DNA from: Lachnospiraceae bacterium | GTDB taxonomy: Bacteria > Bacillota > Clostridia > Lachnospirales > Lachnospiraceae | Assembly (NCBI GenBank): GCA_017440375.1 | Contig: JAFSHK010000019.1 | Coordinates: forward strand, 1 to 51,067 | DNA: 51,067 nt | Direction of reading: 5' to 3' | Shown here: piece by piece, positions 1 to 8,266 of the stretch | How positions within the stretch are numbered: the stretch's first letter is position 1 | How the letters are laid out: every line of letters starts with the position of its first letter | Made by a program: the position numbers and the translations under genes | Notes under the pieces: model-generated | Seen by the model: only the letters and a program-made list of their open reading frames with translations | Told to the model about the DNA's origin: nothing | Database searches by the model: none

Positions 1-701
1 GCTATCTCTTCCGGATTTTCTGACAAATGCGACTGCACCGGCAAATGATATTCTTCTCTGACTCCCTGCAATTTTCCTAATAAATCATTCGTGCAACTTG
101 GCAAAAAACGTGGTGTCAGAATCGGCATGGTACGCGTATATTTATCACGATTGTCCTCCAGCCATTCCATTGTCTCGGACACCGAGCTATCCGCATCCTT
201 CTCGCAAAGATTCTGTGGCGCCTCCCTATCCATATTGACTTTGCCCACATAAGTAATTAATCCGGTATCTTCCAGCAAATCCATCAACAATGTGGTTGCC
301 TTCCCATGTCTTGTTGCAAAAATGCAGGCTCTTGTTGTAGCACTCTTTTGCATCTGCTTCGCAAAAATAGAATAAGCAGCATGGGCATAATCCAAATCTG
401 CGTATTTTGCTTCCTCCGGAAATGCATGCTTCTGCAGCCACTCCATCAATTCCAAATCCATCCCAATTCCACGAAACGCATATTGCGGTGCATGGATGTG
501 TAAATCTATCATTCCCGGAATAATCAGACGATTCTCATAATCCACAAGGGACAAATCCTTGTACTGCTGCGGTAATTCTTCAAAAATACCTGCTGATTTT
601 CCTTCTATGCAAACAAGATAACTGTTCGAATACACTTTAAGTTCTGAGCGATTCACGCTATAACAAATGTTGCCCTTCAAAACAAAATTTTTCAAAATCA
701 T
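1..701 (-). CDS. guaD: Guanine deaminase (C-terminus cut by window edge)
   Basis: Converts guanine to xanthine in purine salvage; a cytosolic zinc amidohydrolase. The first 233 codons are present and open, and the gene runs off position 1. The protein begins MILKNFVLKG. After an N-terminal beta domain comes the metal-binding motif PGMIDLHIHAPQY, with His68 and His70, followed by a conserved stretch with GMDLELMEWL and HAFPEEAKYAD that is characteristic of guanine deaminases. A second conserved segment reads LPVQSHLSENPEEI near the window edge, where a further metal-ligand histidine is expected. The ATG at 701 is preceded by AGAGAGGAAA. Seen: motifs and reading frame. Known: family function. 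The C-terminal metal ligands are outside the window. Confidence 0.9.
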   Translation of the reverse strand, partial: MILKNFVLKGNICYSVNRSELKVYSNSYLVCIEGKSAGIFEELPQQYKDLSLVDYENRLIIPGMIDLHIHAPQYAFRGIGMDLELMEWLQKHAFPEEAKYADLDYAHAAYSIFAKQMQKSATTRACIFATRHGKATTLLMDLLEDTGLITYVGKVNMDREAPQNLCEKDADSSVSETMEWLEDNRDKYTRTMPILTPRFLPSCTNDLLGKLQGVREEYHLPVQSHLSENPEEI

Positions 702-891
702 TTTCCTCTCTTCTATCCATTATTACTTATTATTTTCCTAAGCTTTCTCTCTAAACACTATAATATCCCATATATTACATAATTTATTATATATATATGA
801 CAGACATATATCACGGCCAGAATTATTATATCGCATAATAGGACACCAGCCCACATTTTTTCTCATCCAACTAGGCACTTTCTTATGATAC
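702..891 (-). other. AT-rich gap upstream of guaD, no gene
   Basis: This stretch separates guaD from the terminator of the metal-ATPase remnant. It is very AT-rich near the gene and holds no credible coding frame. A TATAAT box on the minus strand near 810-820 could be a promoter, but I see no convincing -35 partner. A GC-richer patch at about 838-875 could fold. It does not match the purine riboswitch core that I would expect before a purine gene. Confidence 0.4.
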
Positions 892-939
892 CAAAAAAAT
901 AACGGTAAATAGAAACACCAAATGTTTCCATTTACCGTT
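892..939 (-). terminator. Intrinsic terminator after the ATPase remnant
   Basis: A near-perfect hairpin with arms AACGGTAAATGGAAACA and its complement (positions 901-939) is followed on the minus strand by a run of seven T residues after ATT. It ends the transcript that carried the now broken metal ATPase and shields guaD from readthrough. Confidence 0.8.
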
Positions 940-960
940 AAACATCTTAATTACTTTTGC

Positions 961-1905
961 CTACACTCTCCACCCGTTCATGCTGTCCATAGCAATTGCA
1001 AGTGTGAATGTGTTATCTTTCAGTGTAACCCATTCATTCAGATTCTCAGCTTCAATCGTAATATCCTCAATCTCTCTTGCTATCCGGGTCCCATCACTGA
1101 TGGCAATCCCGACGTCTGCTACCGAAAGCGCAGGTGAATCATTGACACCATCACCTATCATGATTACTTTTCTGCCTTCCGCCCTTCACCGTGATATGAT
1201 GTCGGTTTGCTTCTCGTATTGCTGATAAAACAGTAATCGGCATCGCTAATTTCAACGCACATGAAAAATCTACCATCAAAACGGATAATACCTTGGTTAC
1301 ATTCCTTGTAAACAAATACACAAGTCCTGTACCAAGAAGTGTATACGGAACCAACTTATCTGCCAAGTGCTCTGCTTTACTTTCTACCGCAGACTTCAGC
1401 TTCTCAGTTTCCTCTATCATCGTTACAATTTTCTCATATCTGGTCGTACCGGAAGGGATTCTCCAGTTAACGAGATTGATTGACCATGCCTTCTCCTTCT
1501 CCCACACCCCCGTCAAAAGGAATCACATCGCCCATGTGAGCCACAATCAAATCATCTGTTTCAACTTAATTTATGTCAACCACCACTCCTTCTCCATCTA
1601 CGACAGTCCATACCTTGCTGACATTTAAGGACATACTTCTTGCCAGATCAACCACTGACTTCTTATGTGTCCATTCCTCCAAAATCTCACCGATTCCGAG
1701 CAAGAACATAACAGAACCTGCCGTTTTCACATCTCTTCGGATAACGAAAATGCCAATGACTACACCATCCAATAATGCGACCTCTATCTTACCGCCTGCA
1801 ACGGAACGAATACCTTTCCAGATATAACGCATCGCTTTTAATGTAATAACGGCACAGCAATGTTATCATAGGAAAGGGCTTGAAGTAGACGAATCACTTC
1901 TTCTC
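961..1905 (-). pseudogene. Decayed P-type heavy-metal ATPase
   Basis: Four minus-strand pieces match successive parts of one P1B-type metal-transporting ATPase. They are EEVIRLLQALSYDNI near 1840-1905, the actuator-side segment with THKKSVVDLARSMSLN (1566-1832), the transmembrane segment with VLMVDFSCALKLAMPI (1151-1516), and the hinge motif [13 protein letters not shown] (961-1161). The pieces lie in different frames. Between the HHITVKGGR end of the membrane segment and the RKVIMIGDG start of the hinge, the phosphorylation domain is missing, so there is no DKTGT motif. The C-terminal membrane pair is missing too. An intact protein would be about 700 residues; this stretch could encode about 300. 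It cannot be an active pump. The small gene upstream (1924-2043) is probably its former partner. Confidence 0.85.
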
Positions 1906-1923
1906 GTTCTCCACAATATCATA

Positions 1924-2043
1924 TCACTCCATCTCCGGTTCTTTCGCTTCGTTTGCATTTTCGGAAACAAATTCTTTTGCGCGAAGAGCTGCTGCAAAAA
2001 TACCTGTTTTCTTTAAACTTGCTATTTTCAATAAACTCACCAT
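1924..2043 (-). CDS. Small DUF6110-like protein, internally shortened (39 aa)
   Basis: A 39-residue frame beginning MVSLLKIASLKKTGIFAAAL. The start at 2043 is chosen because AAGGAGG lies seven bases upstream; an upstream in-frame extension to 2127 has no such site. Its two halves, KKTGIFAA and LRAKEFVSE, resemble the beginning and the middle of DUF6110 proteins as I remember them. Those proteins are about 90 residues and often sit before metal ATPases of the kind broken here. The part between the halves looks deleted. Seen: frame and ribosome site. Inferred: family link and deletion. It may no longer be functional. Confidence 0.4.
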   Translation of the reverse strand: MVSLLKIASLKKTGIFAAALRAKEFVSENANEAKEPEME

Positions 2044-2107
2044 ACCAAAAACCTCCTTATTTCTACTAATATACCGCTCAGAATAAGGAGGTTCTGCCAT
2101 TTTCTCG

Positions 2108-2578
2108 TTATTGATAATTTTTATCATTTATATTTGCTAACGCTGCCTGAATCCGTTTCTCAAACAGCTCTGTTTTGATTAAGGCAAACCCTTCTTCTTC
2201 GTCCCCAAGCAGAACCAAAGAATCACCTGTCTTGATATCAAAAACCTCTCTTGCTTTCTTCGGGATTACAATTTGCCCACGTTCATTCACATTAACAGTT
2301 CCAAACATATGCTTTCCCTTCGGTGCCGGCGGTACCGTAACACCATCCTGCTTCGTCTGAAAATTAACCAAACTGTCAATGGTGATATTATAAAGTTCAG
2401 CAAGCTTCTGACACCGTTCAATATCAGGTGAAGTTTCACCCTTTTCCCACTTGGCATAGGCCTGCCTGGAAACACCTGCCTTCTCAGCTACTTCTTCCTG
2501 TGAATAACCATTCATATTACGAAGCATTAGCAAATTATCTCTTAACACGCTACTGTTCTCCTCTTTCCAGAAATCCAT
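2108..2578 (-). CDS. XRE-AbrB fusion transcriptional regulator
   Basis: A 156-residue cytosolic DNA-binding protein with two DNA-binding domains. Residues about 12-66 form an XRE helix-turn-helix (YSQEEVAEKAGVSRQAYAKW then ETSPDIERCQKLAELY). Residues about 90-140 form an AbrB/SpoVT swapped-hairpin domain with the hallmark GTVNVNERGQIVIPKKAREVF. The pair is a common arrangement in Clostridia; targets are not evident. The gene starts inside the last codons of the upstream hydrolase gene (overlap 2550-2578) with only a weak ribosome site, so translation is probably coupled and the two form an operon. Confidence 0.85.
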   Translation of the reverse strand: MDFWKEENSSVLRDNLLMLRNMNGYSQEEVAEKAGVSRQAYAKWEKGETSPDIERCQKLAELYNITIDSLVNFQTKQDGVTVPPAPKGKHMFGTVNVNERGQIVIPKKAREVFDIKTGDSLVLLGDEEEGFALIKTELFEKRIQAALANINDKNYQ

Positions 2579-3626
2579 TCACTGTATCAATATACAATTT
2601 CTCATGTACATCATGAATACTATGGTCGCTTGTATCTGTTTCAATCAAAGTACAATTTTCTCCAATATAAGCAGTTGCTCTGTCTGCCTGCTCTTTCGAT
2701 GCTGCACACAGATAAACACCATTTTCTGCTACGCTTTCTTTTGCATGCAAATAAACACAAGGTATCTCTACATCAGAAAGTAACTGCTCATGGGTAATTC
2801 CGTTATTCCATGTCAAATTATAGAAATGCTCGCCATACAGAAAATCATATTGATTTACATAGTGAAATACTACTGTCACACTCGATGGCATGAAGAAAAT
2901 CTTCACCTCTTCACCCGGATGTTTCTCGCTGTATTTCTGCGCATAATTAGCAATTCCCGGCATGGAATCCTTCATAAAAAGCTGTCCCCAATAACAGTTT
3001 CGAAGATAAAATGCCGGCCAACATTCTGTCTGCTCTTCGGTAATATAGCGATGCAATGGCTCGTATGTATCCAGATAGGCAAAGCTGTTCTCCCACCCTT
3101 CTCCTTGTGTGGAAAAGACCGGAGGATCCTCTAAAATAACACCTTTCACCAAATCACCGCCATAGGCTGCCACATATGCCGCTGTTAGAGCTCCATTGGA
3201 ATGACCGCTGACAACCGTTTCCTGTCCGATCACATGATTGATAAACCAGATAATGTCATCTCCATTAATGTCCAGATAATAAATCTCCTCTTTGTGTGAA
3301 GATTCTCCGTGTCCATACACATCAATAGCATAGATATGCCAATTCTTTGACAATTCCGGCATAACATTAGCATAATCTTCCCAAGATGCCATCTGTCCAT
3401 GAATCAATAGCAGCGCAGGTCCATCACCGGACATTTCTCCGTAATTGATAACATTTCCATTCGGAAGAGTCGCTTGCTTTTCTTCCACACCAAGCTTCTC
3501 TATCTTGCGCATATCCTTCTCCCACCAGTGTAGATTATTATAGCAAAAACGCGCTGCAAAAATACCAAATCCCACAATTACAACAACTAACAAAAGACCA
3601 ATTGTTTTTATCATTTTTTTACCCAT
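2550..3626 (-). CDS. Membrane-anchored alpha/beta-fold hydrolase
   Basis: A 358-residue protein with one N-terminal membrane helix (about residues 5-26, IGLLLVVVIVGFGIFAARF), so the enzyme probably faces outside. The alpha/beta hydrolase fold is clear: oxyanion motif LLIHGQMASWEDY, then DVYGHGESS, then the nucleophile elbow VVSGHSNGALTAAY with the catalytic serine in G-H-S-N-G. A late histidine in TSDHSIHD is the probable third triad member. The substrate is unknown; family members include esterases and peptidases. The start at 3626 has GGAGATATAAGG upstream. It overlaps the XRE-AbrB gene at its 3' end. Confidence 0.8.
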   Translation of the reverse strand: MGKKMIKTIGLLLVVVIVGFGIFAARFCYNNLHWWEKDMRKIEKLGVEEKQATLPNGNVINYGEMSGDGPALLLIHGQMASWEDYANVMPELSKNWHIYAIDVYGHGESSHKEEIYYLDINGDDIIWFINHVIGQETVVSGHSNGALTAAYVAAYGGDLVKGVILEDPPVFSTQGEGWENSFAYLDTYEPLHRYITEEQTECWPAFYLRNCYWGQLFMKDSMPGIANYAQKYSEKHPGEEVKIFFMPSSVTVVFHYVNQYDFLYGEHFYNLTWNNGITHEQLLSDVEIPCVYLHAKESVAENGVYLCAASKEQADRATAYIGENCTLIETDTSDHSIHDVHEKLYIDTVNGFLERGEQ

Positions 3627-3780
3627 CCTTATATCTCCTTACAGTATATCATATTGCTATGCTTTTTCTTATAATTGTAAAGAAATGTTGCGGACTTTCC
3701 ACCAACTTTGCATTACATCTTTTCCATAAAATGTTGCGTTTTGTTGCATATTAAATTGCTGCTGTTGTTTTTTCTCCATC

Positions 3781-4563
3781 CTAAACAAATAACAACCATA
3801 TAAGCTTGGAAATAATGTGTGTTCCCATATGTCCAATAATAGAATATTGAATACCATATTTACGATACATCCAACCAAAGGTATATCCCAAACCGCCATT
3901 TAACAGGAAGCAACGAAATACTACTAATGGTGTCAAACCACCAAACATGGAAACAGTTGTCGGTAAATGGCCTGCTGCAAAAACAAAAGCACTGAAAATA
4001 TTTGCTGCTATAAAAACACCTTCCGGTATTTCTTCTTTGCTTTTTTTACGGAAAAACAATTTCCAGATAATTAAAGATACCAGTGACATAACAAATAAAC
4101 GTATTAAAAGTTCCTCTATCACACCACCGTAAAAAATAGATGCCATCCAGTTATCAAAGCTTCGAATGGTAATTCCACTCTCATAATCCGCCGCAACTTC
4201 CGGTAATATTTTTCCAAAAGTCCAGTAATCCATTCCAAACAAAATACCGCAAATGAGTGTTATAATTCCTGCCTTTGTCAGCTTCTCTTTTTCATATTTC
4301 AAAGGCTTCATTAATCCAACACTTTCTGCCAATAAATAGCCGACAAAAGCACAAAACACTGCATACATAACGCTTTGTACCATAGCAAAAACTGCCAGTC
4401 CATCTATGCTTCCCATCTGACTTATCAACAACTGCTGCACTTCCTCTGTATAAGATGAATACGCATACTTTCCTGTGAAATATCCTCCGATTGCTGCAAT
4501 CGGAATCATAACTGCTGTAAATTTCAGTGCCCTTTTCATTGTTTCTTTTCTGTTTTCTTTCAT
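3781..4563 (-). CDS. CPBP-family intramembrane metalloprotease
   Basis: A multi-spanning membrane protein of about 260 residues with the CPBP (Abi) motifs. These are EELLIRLF (the E-E-x-x-x-R motif 1) and FAAGHLP (the F-x-x-x-H motif 2), followed by a late histidine segment HMGTHIISK. Such proteins are Rce1-like proteases; in bacteria many are linked to bacteriocin immunity or signalling. The start at 4563 is preferred over 4569: it forms a classical ATGA overlap with the stop codon of the upstream XRE gene and has GAGGCGG at good distance. The two genes are therefore coupled, and the regulator probably controls or senses with the protease. Substrate unknown. Confidence 0.8.
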   Translation of the reverse strand: MKENRKETMKRALKFTAVMIPIAAIGGYFTGKYAYSSYTEEVQQLLISQMGSIDGLAVFAMVQSVMYAVFCAFVGYLLAESVGLMKPLKYEKEKLTKAGIITLICGILFGMDYWTFGKILPEVAADYESGITIRSFDNWMASIFYGGVIEELLIRLFVMSLVSLIIWKLFFRKKSKEEIPEGVFIAANIFSAFVFAAGHLPTTVSMFGGLTPLVVFRCFLLNGGLGYTFGWMYRKYGIQYSIIGHMGTHIISKLIWLLFV

Positions 4564-5684
4564 AAACATCCGCCTCTCTTCCGTGCAAATTCTTTTAATT
4601 TCTGATACTCCGCTTCCTCTTCTAACACATAAAAGGAATGGGTATCAAATACTGACATCATACTATCATATATAATCTTTTTATTTCTCGGTGCATTCTG
4701 TCCAAGTGCAAGTTTATCAAACCACTCCTCCAAGGCATCAAAATAGTCATCGCCATGCATCGGTACTTCCTCTCCCTGCAAAAATGCATCGGTCAAGTAA
4801 ATAAACTTTTTCAACAATTCAATGGCCTCTGTCTTTTTTTCATACCGACTATAAATAATTGCCATCTCATAATACAGCAATGCCATTACGTTGAAATTTA
4901 TTTTTTCTAACTCATAAGCCTCTGCTACTTTCTGAATTCTTCGAAAAGTTTCTTCACACAAAGCAAGATTGTCCTGATGTATCGCTATATGTTGTGTAGC
5001 ATATCCGGTCAGTGATATCAGATAATTGTACATACTTATCTGCGTATATCGGTTTGCCCGCTCAACCTCGCCTGCTTTTAAATAAGCATTAATCAATATT
5101 CCTACATTCTGGTTTTCCAATCTACTGGGATCACACATCTCTTCCAATGCTTCAATAACTTCTGCCGTTTTGCCCATCTGTAACTGAACTGATGCTTTTA
5201 GCGCAACCATATCACTGCATAACCGAATGTCTTTGCAGTTTGTCAAAATATGATCGCATAGAATTTCTGCCTCTTCCAGAATATCTATGCTCCTTGTTCC
5301 ACCCGGCAGCATATAATGATTGAGCCACAGACATACAATCTGACTCAAGAATTCGTAGCAAGAATAGTATTTTTTCACTAATTTCCTGCTCTTATCCATA
5401 ACATTTTCAAACTCTTCGGTTGCAAACTCCGTTGCCAGCTCATGATATATTTTTTGTATCTGTTCTTTACTAAGCCACGGCTCATAGCCAAGCAATTCAT
5501 CAATTGTTACATCAAAGTAAGCCGCAAGCTGTGGCAAAAGAACTACATCCGGTAAACTTTGTCCCGTTTCCCTTTTGGACACTGAAGCCTTGGTCACTCC
5601 CACAAATTCTGCAAGCTCTTCCTGCGTGATTTTCTTTTTTTTTCGCAAACTCGAAATGTTATCTGCAAAATGAATGGATTGCAT
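4560..5684 (-). CDS. XRE regulator with TPR-like C-terminal domain
   Basis: A 374-residue regulator. An XRE helix-turn-helix occupies about residues 10-64 (KKITQEELAEFVGVTKASVS). The remaining 300 residues are helical and look like TPR repeats, for example EVERANRYTQISMYNYL and AIIYSRYEKKTEAIELL. XRE-TPR proteins often respond to peptides or partner proteins; that is inference here. The gene has an excellent ribosome site (AAAAGGAGGT) that lies inside a long palindrome, and its own promoter (see 5692-5736). It shares an ATGA overlap with the CPBP protease gene downstream. Confidence 0.85.
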   Translation of the reverse strand: MQSIHFADNISSLRKKKKITQEELAEFVGVTKASVSKRETGQSLPDVVLLPQLAAYFDVTIDELLGYEPWLSKEQIQKIYHELATEFATEEFENVMDKSRKLVKKYYSCYEFLSQIVCLWLNHYMLPGGTRSIDILEEAEILCDHILTNCKDIRLCSDMVALKASVQLQMGKTAEVIEALEEMCDPSRLENQNVGILINAYLKAGEVERANRYTQISMYNYLISLTGYATQHIAIHQDNLALCEETFRRIQKVAEAYELEKINFNVMALLYYEMAIIYSRYEKKTEAIELLKKFIYLTDAFLQGEEVPMHGDDYFDALEEWFDKLALGQNAPRNKKIIYDSMMSVFDTHSFYVLEEEAEYQKLKEFARKRGGCL

Positions 5685-5691
5685 AAAAATA

Positions 5692-5736
5692 ACCTCCTTT
5701 TAAGTACATTGTACCTAAAAGGAGGTCATTACTCAA
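5692..5736 (-). promoter_or_regulatory. Promoter, operator-like palindrome and buried ribosome site before the XRE-TPR gene
   Basis: Minus-strand TTGAGT (5736-5731) and TACAAT (5713-5708) are separated by exactly 17 bases, a good sigma-A promoter. The -10 box sits at the centre of a 35-base inverted repeat (5692-5726) with arms ACCTCCTTTTAAGTACA and its complement, differing at one position. One arm contains the ribosome site AGGAGG of the XRE gene. In sense RNA the single mismatch becomes a G-U wobble, so a readthrough transcript could pair over almost the whole length and hide the ribosome site. RNA started at this promoter would lack most of the opposite arm. Confidence 0.7.
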
Positions 5737-5793
5737 TAGAATCAAACGATACTTCGCGATTTTTTGTCAACCGACACGATACTTCTTTTGTTC

Positions 5794-6648
5794 CTATCCA
5801 ATTTTTCGAACCGGTATTTGAATTTCAGATAACCATTCTTCTGAGGATTCCTTATTCCAAGAGCCGTCTATATAAGATTCTCGAATATTTCCACATATCT
5901 CATATCCATTTTCTTCAATAAATTTGAGAAGAATTGCATAAGTCTTAGAAAAATTATCATAAGATCCTTTATGGAAAATGCATGCCGCTTGTGCTACCTC
6001 CGGAAACACTTTAAACTTCACCAGGTCAGAATCCTGTTTTGCTTCTACCACAGCTTCACAAGTTTCAATCATAATTTCTTCTTCCTTATATCCTGACTCC
6101 AAATAATGCGTAAAACAATAATCCGGTTCTGCACAAACGCAGCCTAATCGTTCCATTTCTTCCCCCATCTTTGGCATCACATCAAACAATTTATCATATG
6201 ATTCAATTCTTGTCTGCATCGTCGCTACCGTAACCTCCGGCAGACTTTTCACCAAAACAGGTGCTGATAAGTCCAAATTCTCTTCTGCAAGATAACTTTC
6301 TACTTGTGCAAGAGTAGATGTAAGCTGTGCAATTTGTTTCAAAATTTCCTGCTTCTTGACGTTCAAAATATCTTTTTCCGATTTTCCATTTTGAATCAGT
6401 CTGATTTCCTCCAAGGAAAAGCCCATATTACGAAGCGACAATATTTGGTGCAGATCTGCAATCTGACTTGCAACATAGTAACGGTATCCGTTACTATCGT
6501 CCACATACTCCGGTTTTAATAAGCCCTGCTCATCGTAATGTCTGAGTGTTTTTATTGTCACACGATTCATACTTGCAAACATCCCAATCCGATACAATCT
6601 TGGTGGCTCTTTTTCGCTACAATATTCATGTTCTTCATACATTCTCAT
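5794..6648 (-). CDS. MerR-family regulator with GyrI-like effector domain
   Basis: A 284-residue one-component regulator. The N-terminal winged helix-turn-helix (about residues 18-90) reads YRIGMFASMNRVTIKTLRHY then DEQGLLKP and NGYRYY, as in BmrR/TipA-type proteins. A dimerising coiled coil follows at about 90-135, then a GyrI/BmrR-like ligand-binding domain of about 150 residues. It lies directly behind an ABC efflux pair in the same transcript. The promoter of that transcript (8164-8194) has the 19-base spacer and dyad expected for this family, so it most likely activates the operon when a toxic ligand binds. The start at 6648 has GAGG eight bases upstream. Confidence 0.85.
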   Translation of the reverse strand: MRMYEEHEYCSEKEPPRLYRIGMFASMNRVTIKTLRHYDEQGLLKPEYVDDSNGYRYYVASQIADLHQILSLRNMGFSLEEIRLIQNGKSEKDILNVKKQEILKQIAQLTSTLAQVESYLAEENLDLSAPVLVKSLPEVTVATMQTRIESYDKLFDVMPKMGEEMERLGCVCAEPDYCFTHYLESGYKEEEIMIETCEAVVEAKQDSDLVKFKVFPEVAQAACIFHKGSYDNFSKTYAILLKFIEENGYEICGNIRESYIDGSWNKESSEEWLSEIQIPVRKIG

Positions 6649-6678
6649 AATGCTTGCCTCTCTTCCTAATACTATTTA

Positions 6679-7419
6679 TTATTCCCACCGGAACGTTTTC
6701 ACTGAAATGAAACTACACACAATTGTAATCACAAATAAAAGAATGACAATTCCACCGACCTTTTCTGCTTCTACTCCCATAGAAGCTGCCTTCATCAGTC
6801 GAATTCCCTGTGTCAACGGTAACACAGATGCTACTTTCTGCAATCCCTCCGGAAAAAGTTCAAAAGGAATCGTCGCTCCCGATAAAAACAACATCGGAAA
6901 ATAAACTGCACTTGTAACTGCGTTTGCTGTTTTTACTGTTCTGCACAAACTCGCTAACATAAAACCAATACTAAACATCGAAACCAATGTCAAAACCCAT
7001 GTTCCCATAAAGTACCATGGATTTCCCGCCATACGATAGTCAAAGAATACCATTGCAACTACCGTTACCGCAACCGCAGACAATACTGCATTAACAACAT
7101 TACAAAGCATACTTGTACCAAGAAGATGCATCGGGTTACATGGTGTTACAAAGAAATGCTTTAAAATTTTCTTATCACGATAATCCGTAATCGTAAGCGG
7201 AACTCCCATAAAAGCTCCCGCACAGATACCTACAGCGATAAGTGACGCATATGCACTCTGCAAAAATGTATATCCACTATCTCCCGCTGCTTTTCCACCT
7301 GCAATGATAGCAATTAAGAATAAAATTCCTACTGGCATAATTATACCAAAAACAATGCCATCAAGGGAACGAAATGCTAATTTCTGTTCAATCGAATATA
7401 ATTTCATAAATTTTCTCAT
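6679..7419 (-). CDS. ABC-2 type transporter permease
   Basis: A membrane permease of about 246 residues with six predicted helices. The conserved ABC-2 region near the C-terminal half reads SAVYFPMLFLSGATIPFELF, and a segment LPLTQGIRLMKAASMG follows, as in drug and antibiotic export permeases. The start at 7419 is chosen because it overlaps the ATPase stop codon and has GAGAGGAGAT upstream; a longer in-frame start would lie inside the ATPase gene. With the ATPase it forms an exporter, probably for a drug or lantibiotic-like compound, regulated by the following MerR gene. The substrate cannot be read from sequence. Confidence 0.85.
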   Translation of the reverse strand: MRKFMKLYSIEQKLAFRSLDGIVFGIIMPVGILFLIAIIAGGKAAGDSGYTFLQSAYASLIAVGICAGAFMGVPLTITDYRDKKILKHFFVTPCNPMHLLGTSMLCNVVNAVLSAVAVTVVAMVFFDYRMAGNPWYFMGTWVLTLVSMFSIGFMLASLCRTVKTANAVTSAVYFPMLFLSGATIPFELFPEGLQKVASVLPLTQGIRLMKAASMGVEAEKVGGIVILLFVITIVCSFISVKTFRWE

Positions 7420-8138
7420 AATGTAATCTCCTCTCCCATATACCACAAATATGCTTCTTCCAGATTATCGTACGGACTTTTGCTTACTACTTCTTCCACC
7501 GTACCTTCCACAACTTTTGCACCATCCTTAATCAGGCAAATACGATCACATAAACTTTCTGCCTCTTCCATATAATGTGTTGTCAGTACAATAGTTGTCC
7601 CTTCCTGCTTCAGTTGTTTTAACTGTTTCCAGACATCTCGTCTCGCTGCCGTATCCAGACCTGTCGTTAATTCATCCAGAAATATAATTTCCGGTTTCGG
7701 AATAAGTGCCAAAACAACTGACAATTTCTGACGTTCTCCACCCGATAACTTGTTTACCGGAGCTTTTTCTAAATTCTCCAGTTTAAACTTCTTAAGAAGT
7801 TCCCGATAATCTGCCGGGTCTTGATACAATACTGACATCTCCTGACAGATTTCGTCTACACGAATATTATTCTGGTAATTGGATGCCTGTAACTGCACTC
7901 CTATTTTCTCAAATATCTCTTTTCGATGTTTCCGTGGCTCTTTTCCGAAAATAGCAATGTTTCCGCTATCTGCTTTTTTCAATCCTAATAAAGTTTCAAT
8001 TGTGGTACTCTTACCCGCACCGTTATGTCCCAATAAGCCAAATACTTCCTGTCTTTCTACTTCAAAAGACAAATTTTTTACAACGGTTCTTCCTTTAAAA
8101 GATTTTGTTAGGTTTCTTACTTCAATACATTTACTCAT
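7416..8138 (-). CDS. ABC transporter ATP-binding protein (efflux)
   Basis: A cytosolic ATPase of 240 residues that powers the adjacent permease. Walker A is GHNGAGKST (residues 37-45), the signature is LSGGERQ, Walker B is IIFLDE, and the switch histidine is in TTHYMEEAE. The usual D-E-P after Walker B is D-E-L here, a minor variation. The start at 8138 is supported by AGGAGG nine bases upstream; longer in-frame starts lie in or before the promoter. It is the first gene of an ATPase-permease-MerR operon. Confidence 0.9.
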   Translation of the reverse strand: MSKCIEVRNLTKSFKGRTVVKNLSFEVERQEVFGLLGHNGAGKSTTIETLLGLKKADSGNIAIFGKEPRKHRKEIFEKIGVQLQASNYQNNIRVDEICQEMSVLYQDPADYRELLKKFKLENLEKAPVNKLSGGERQKLSVVLALIPKPEIIFLDELTTGLDTAARRDVWKQLKQLKQEGTTIVLTTHYMEEAESLCDRICLIKDGAKVVEGTVEEVVSKSPYDNLEEAYLWYMGEEITL

Positions 8139-8163
8139 CTCTTTTCTCCTCCTTTTCATAGCT

Positions 8164-8194
8164 ATGCTAAACCCTCCCGTTACGGATGAGTCAA
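8164..8194 (-). promoter_or_regulatory. MerR-type promoter of the ABC efflux operon
   Basis: On the minus strand TTGACT (8194-8189) and TAGCAT (8169-8164) are separated by 19 bases, too long for unaided sigma-A but exactly what MerR-family activators need. The spacer holds an imperfect dyad: ACTCATCCGT facing ACGGGAGGGT, eight of ten positions complementary. The regulator encoded third in this operon is the obvious ligand, giving positive autoregulation. Confidence 0.75.
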
Positions 8195-8205
8195 GCGTAA
8201 AAATC

Positions 8206-8238
8206 AAAAAAAATCCGCGCATCAAAACGCGGATTTTT
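8206..8238. terminator. Bidirectional intrinsic terminator
   Basis: The arms AAAAATCCGCG and CGCGGATTTTT (8209-8219 and 8228-8238) surround an eight-base loop, with A-runs and T-runs on both sides. It ends the DUF3021 transcript arriving on the minus strand just before the MerR-type promoter. Confidence 0.85.
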
Positions 8239-8266
8239 CATTCACATATTTCTTCTTATATTCTTC

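Noticed and set aside
702..891. Purine riboswitch before guaD
   Set aside because: The conserved loop and junction bases of purine riboswitches are not found on the minus strand; only an unassigned GC-richer patch is present.
3669..3899. Minus-strand 76-codon frame after the CPBP gene
   Set aside because: It mostly overlaps the CPBP gene out of frame; the free part is low-complexity glutamine/asparagine without a ribosome site.
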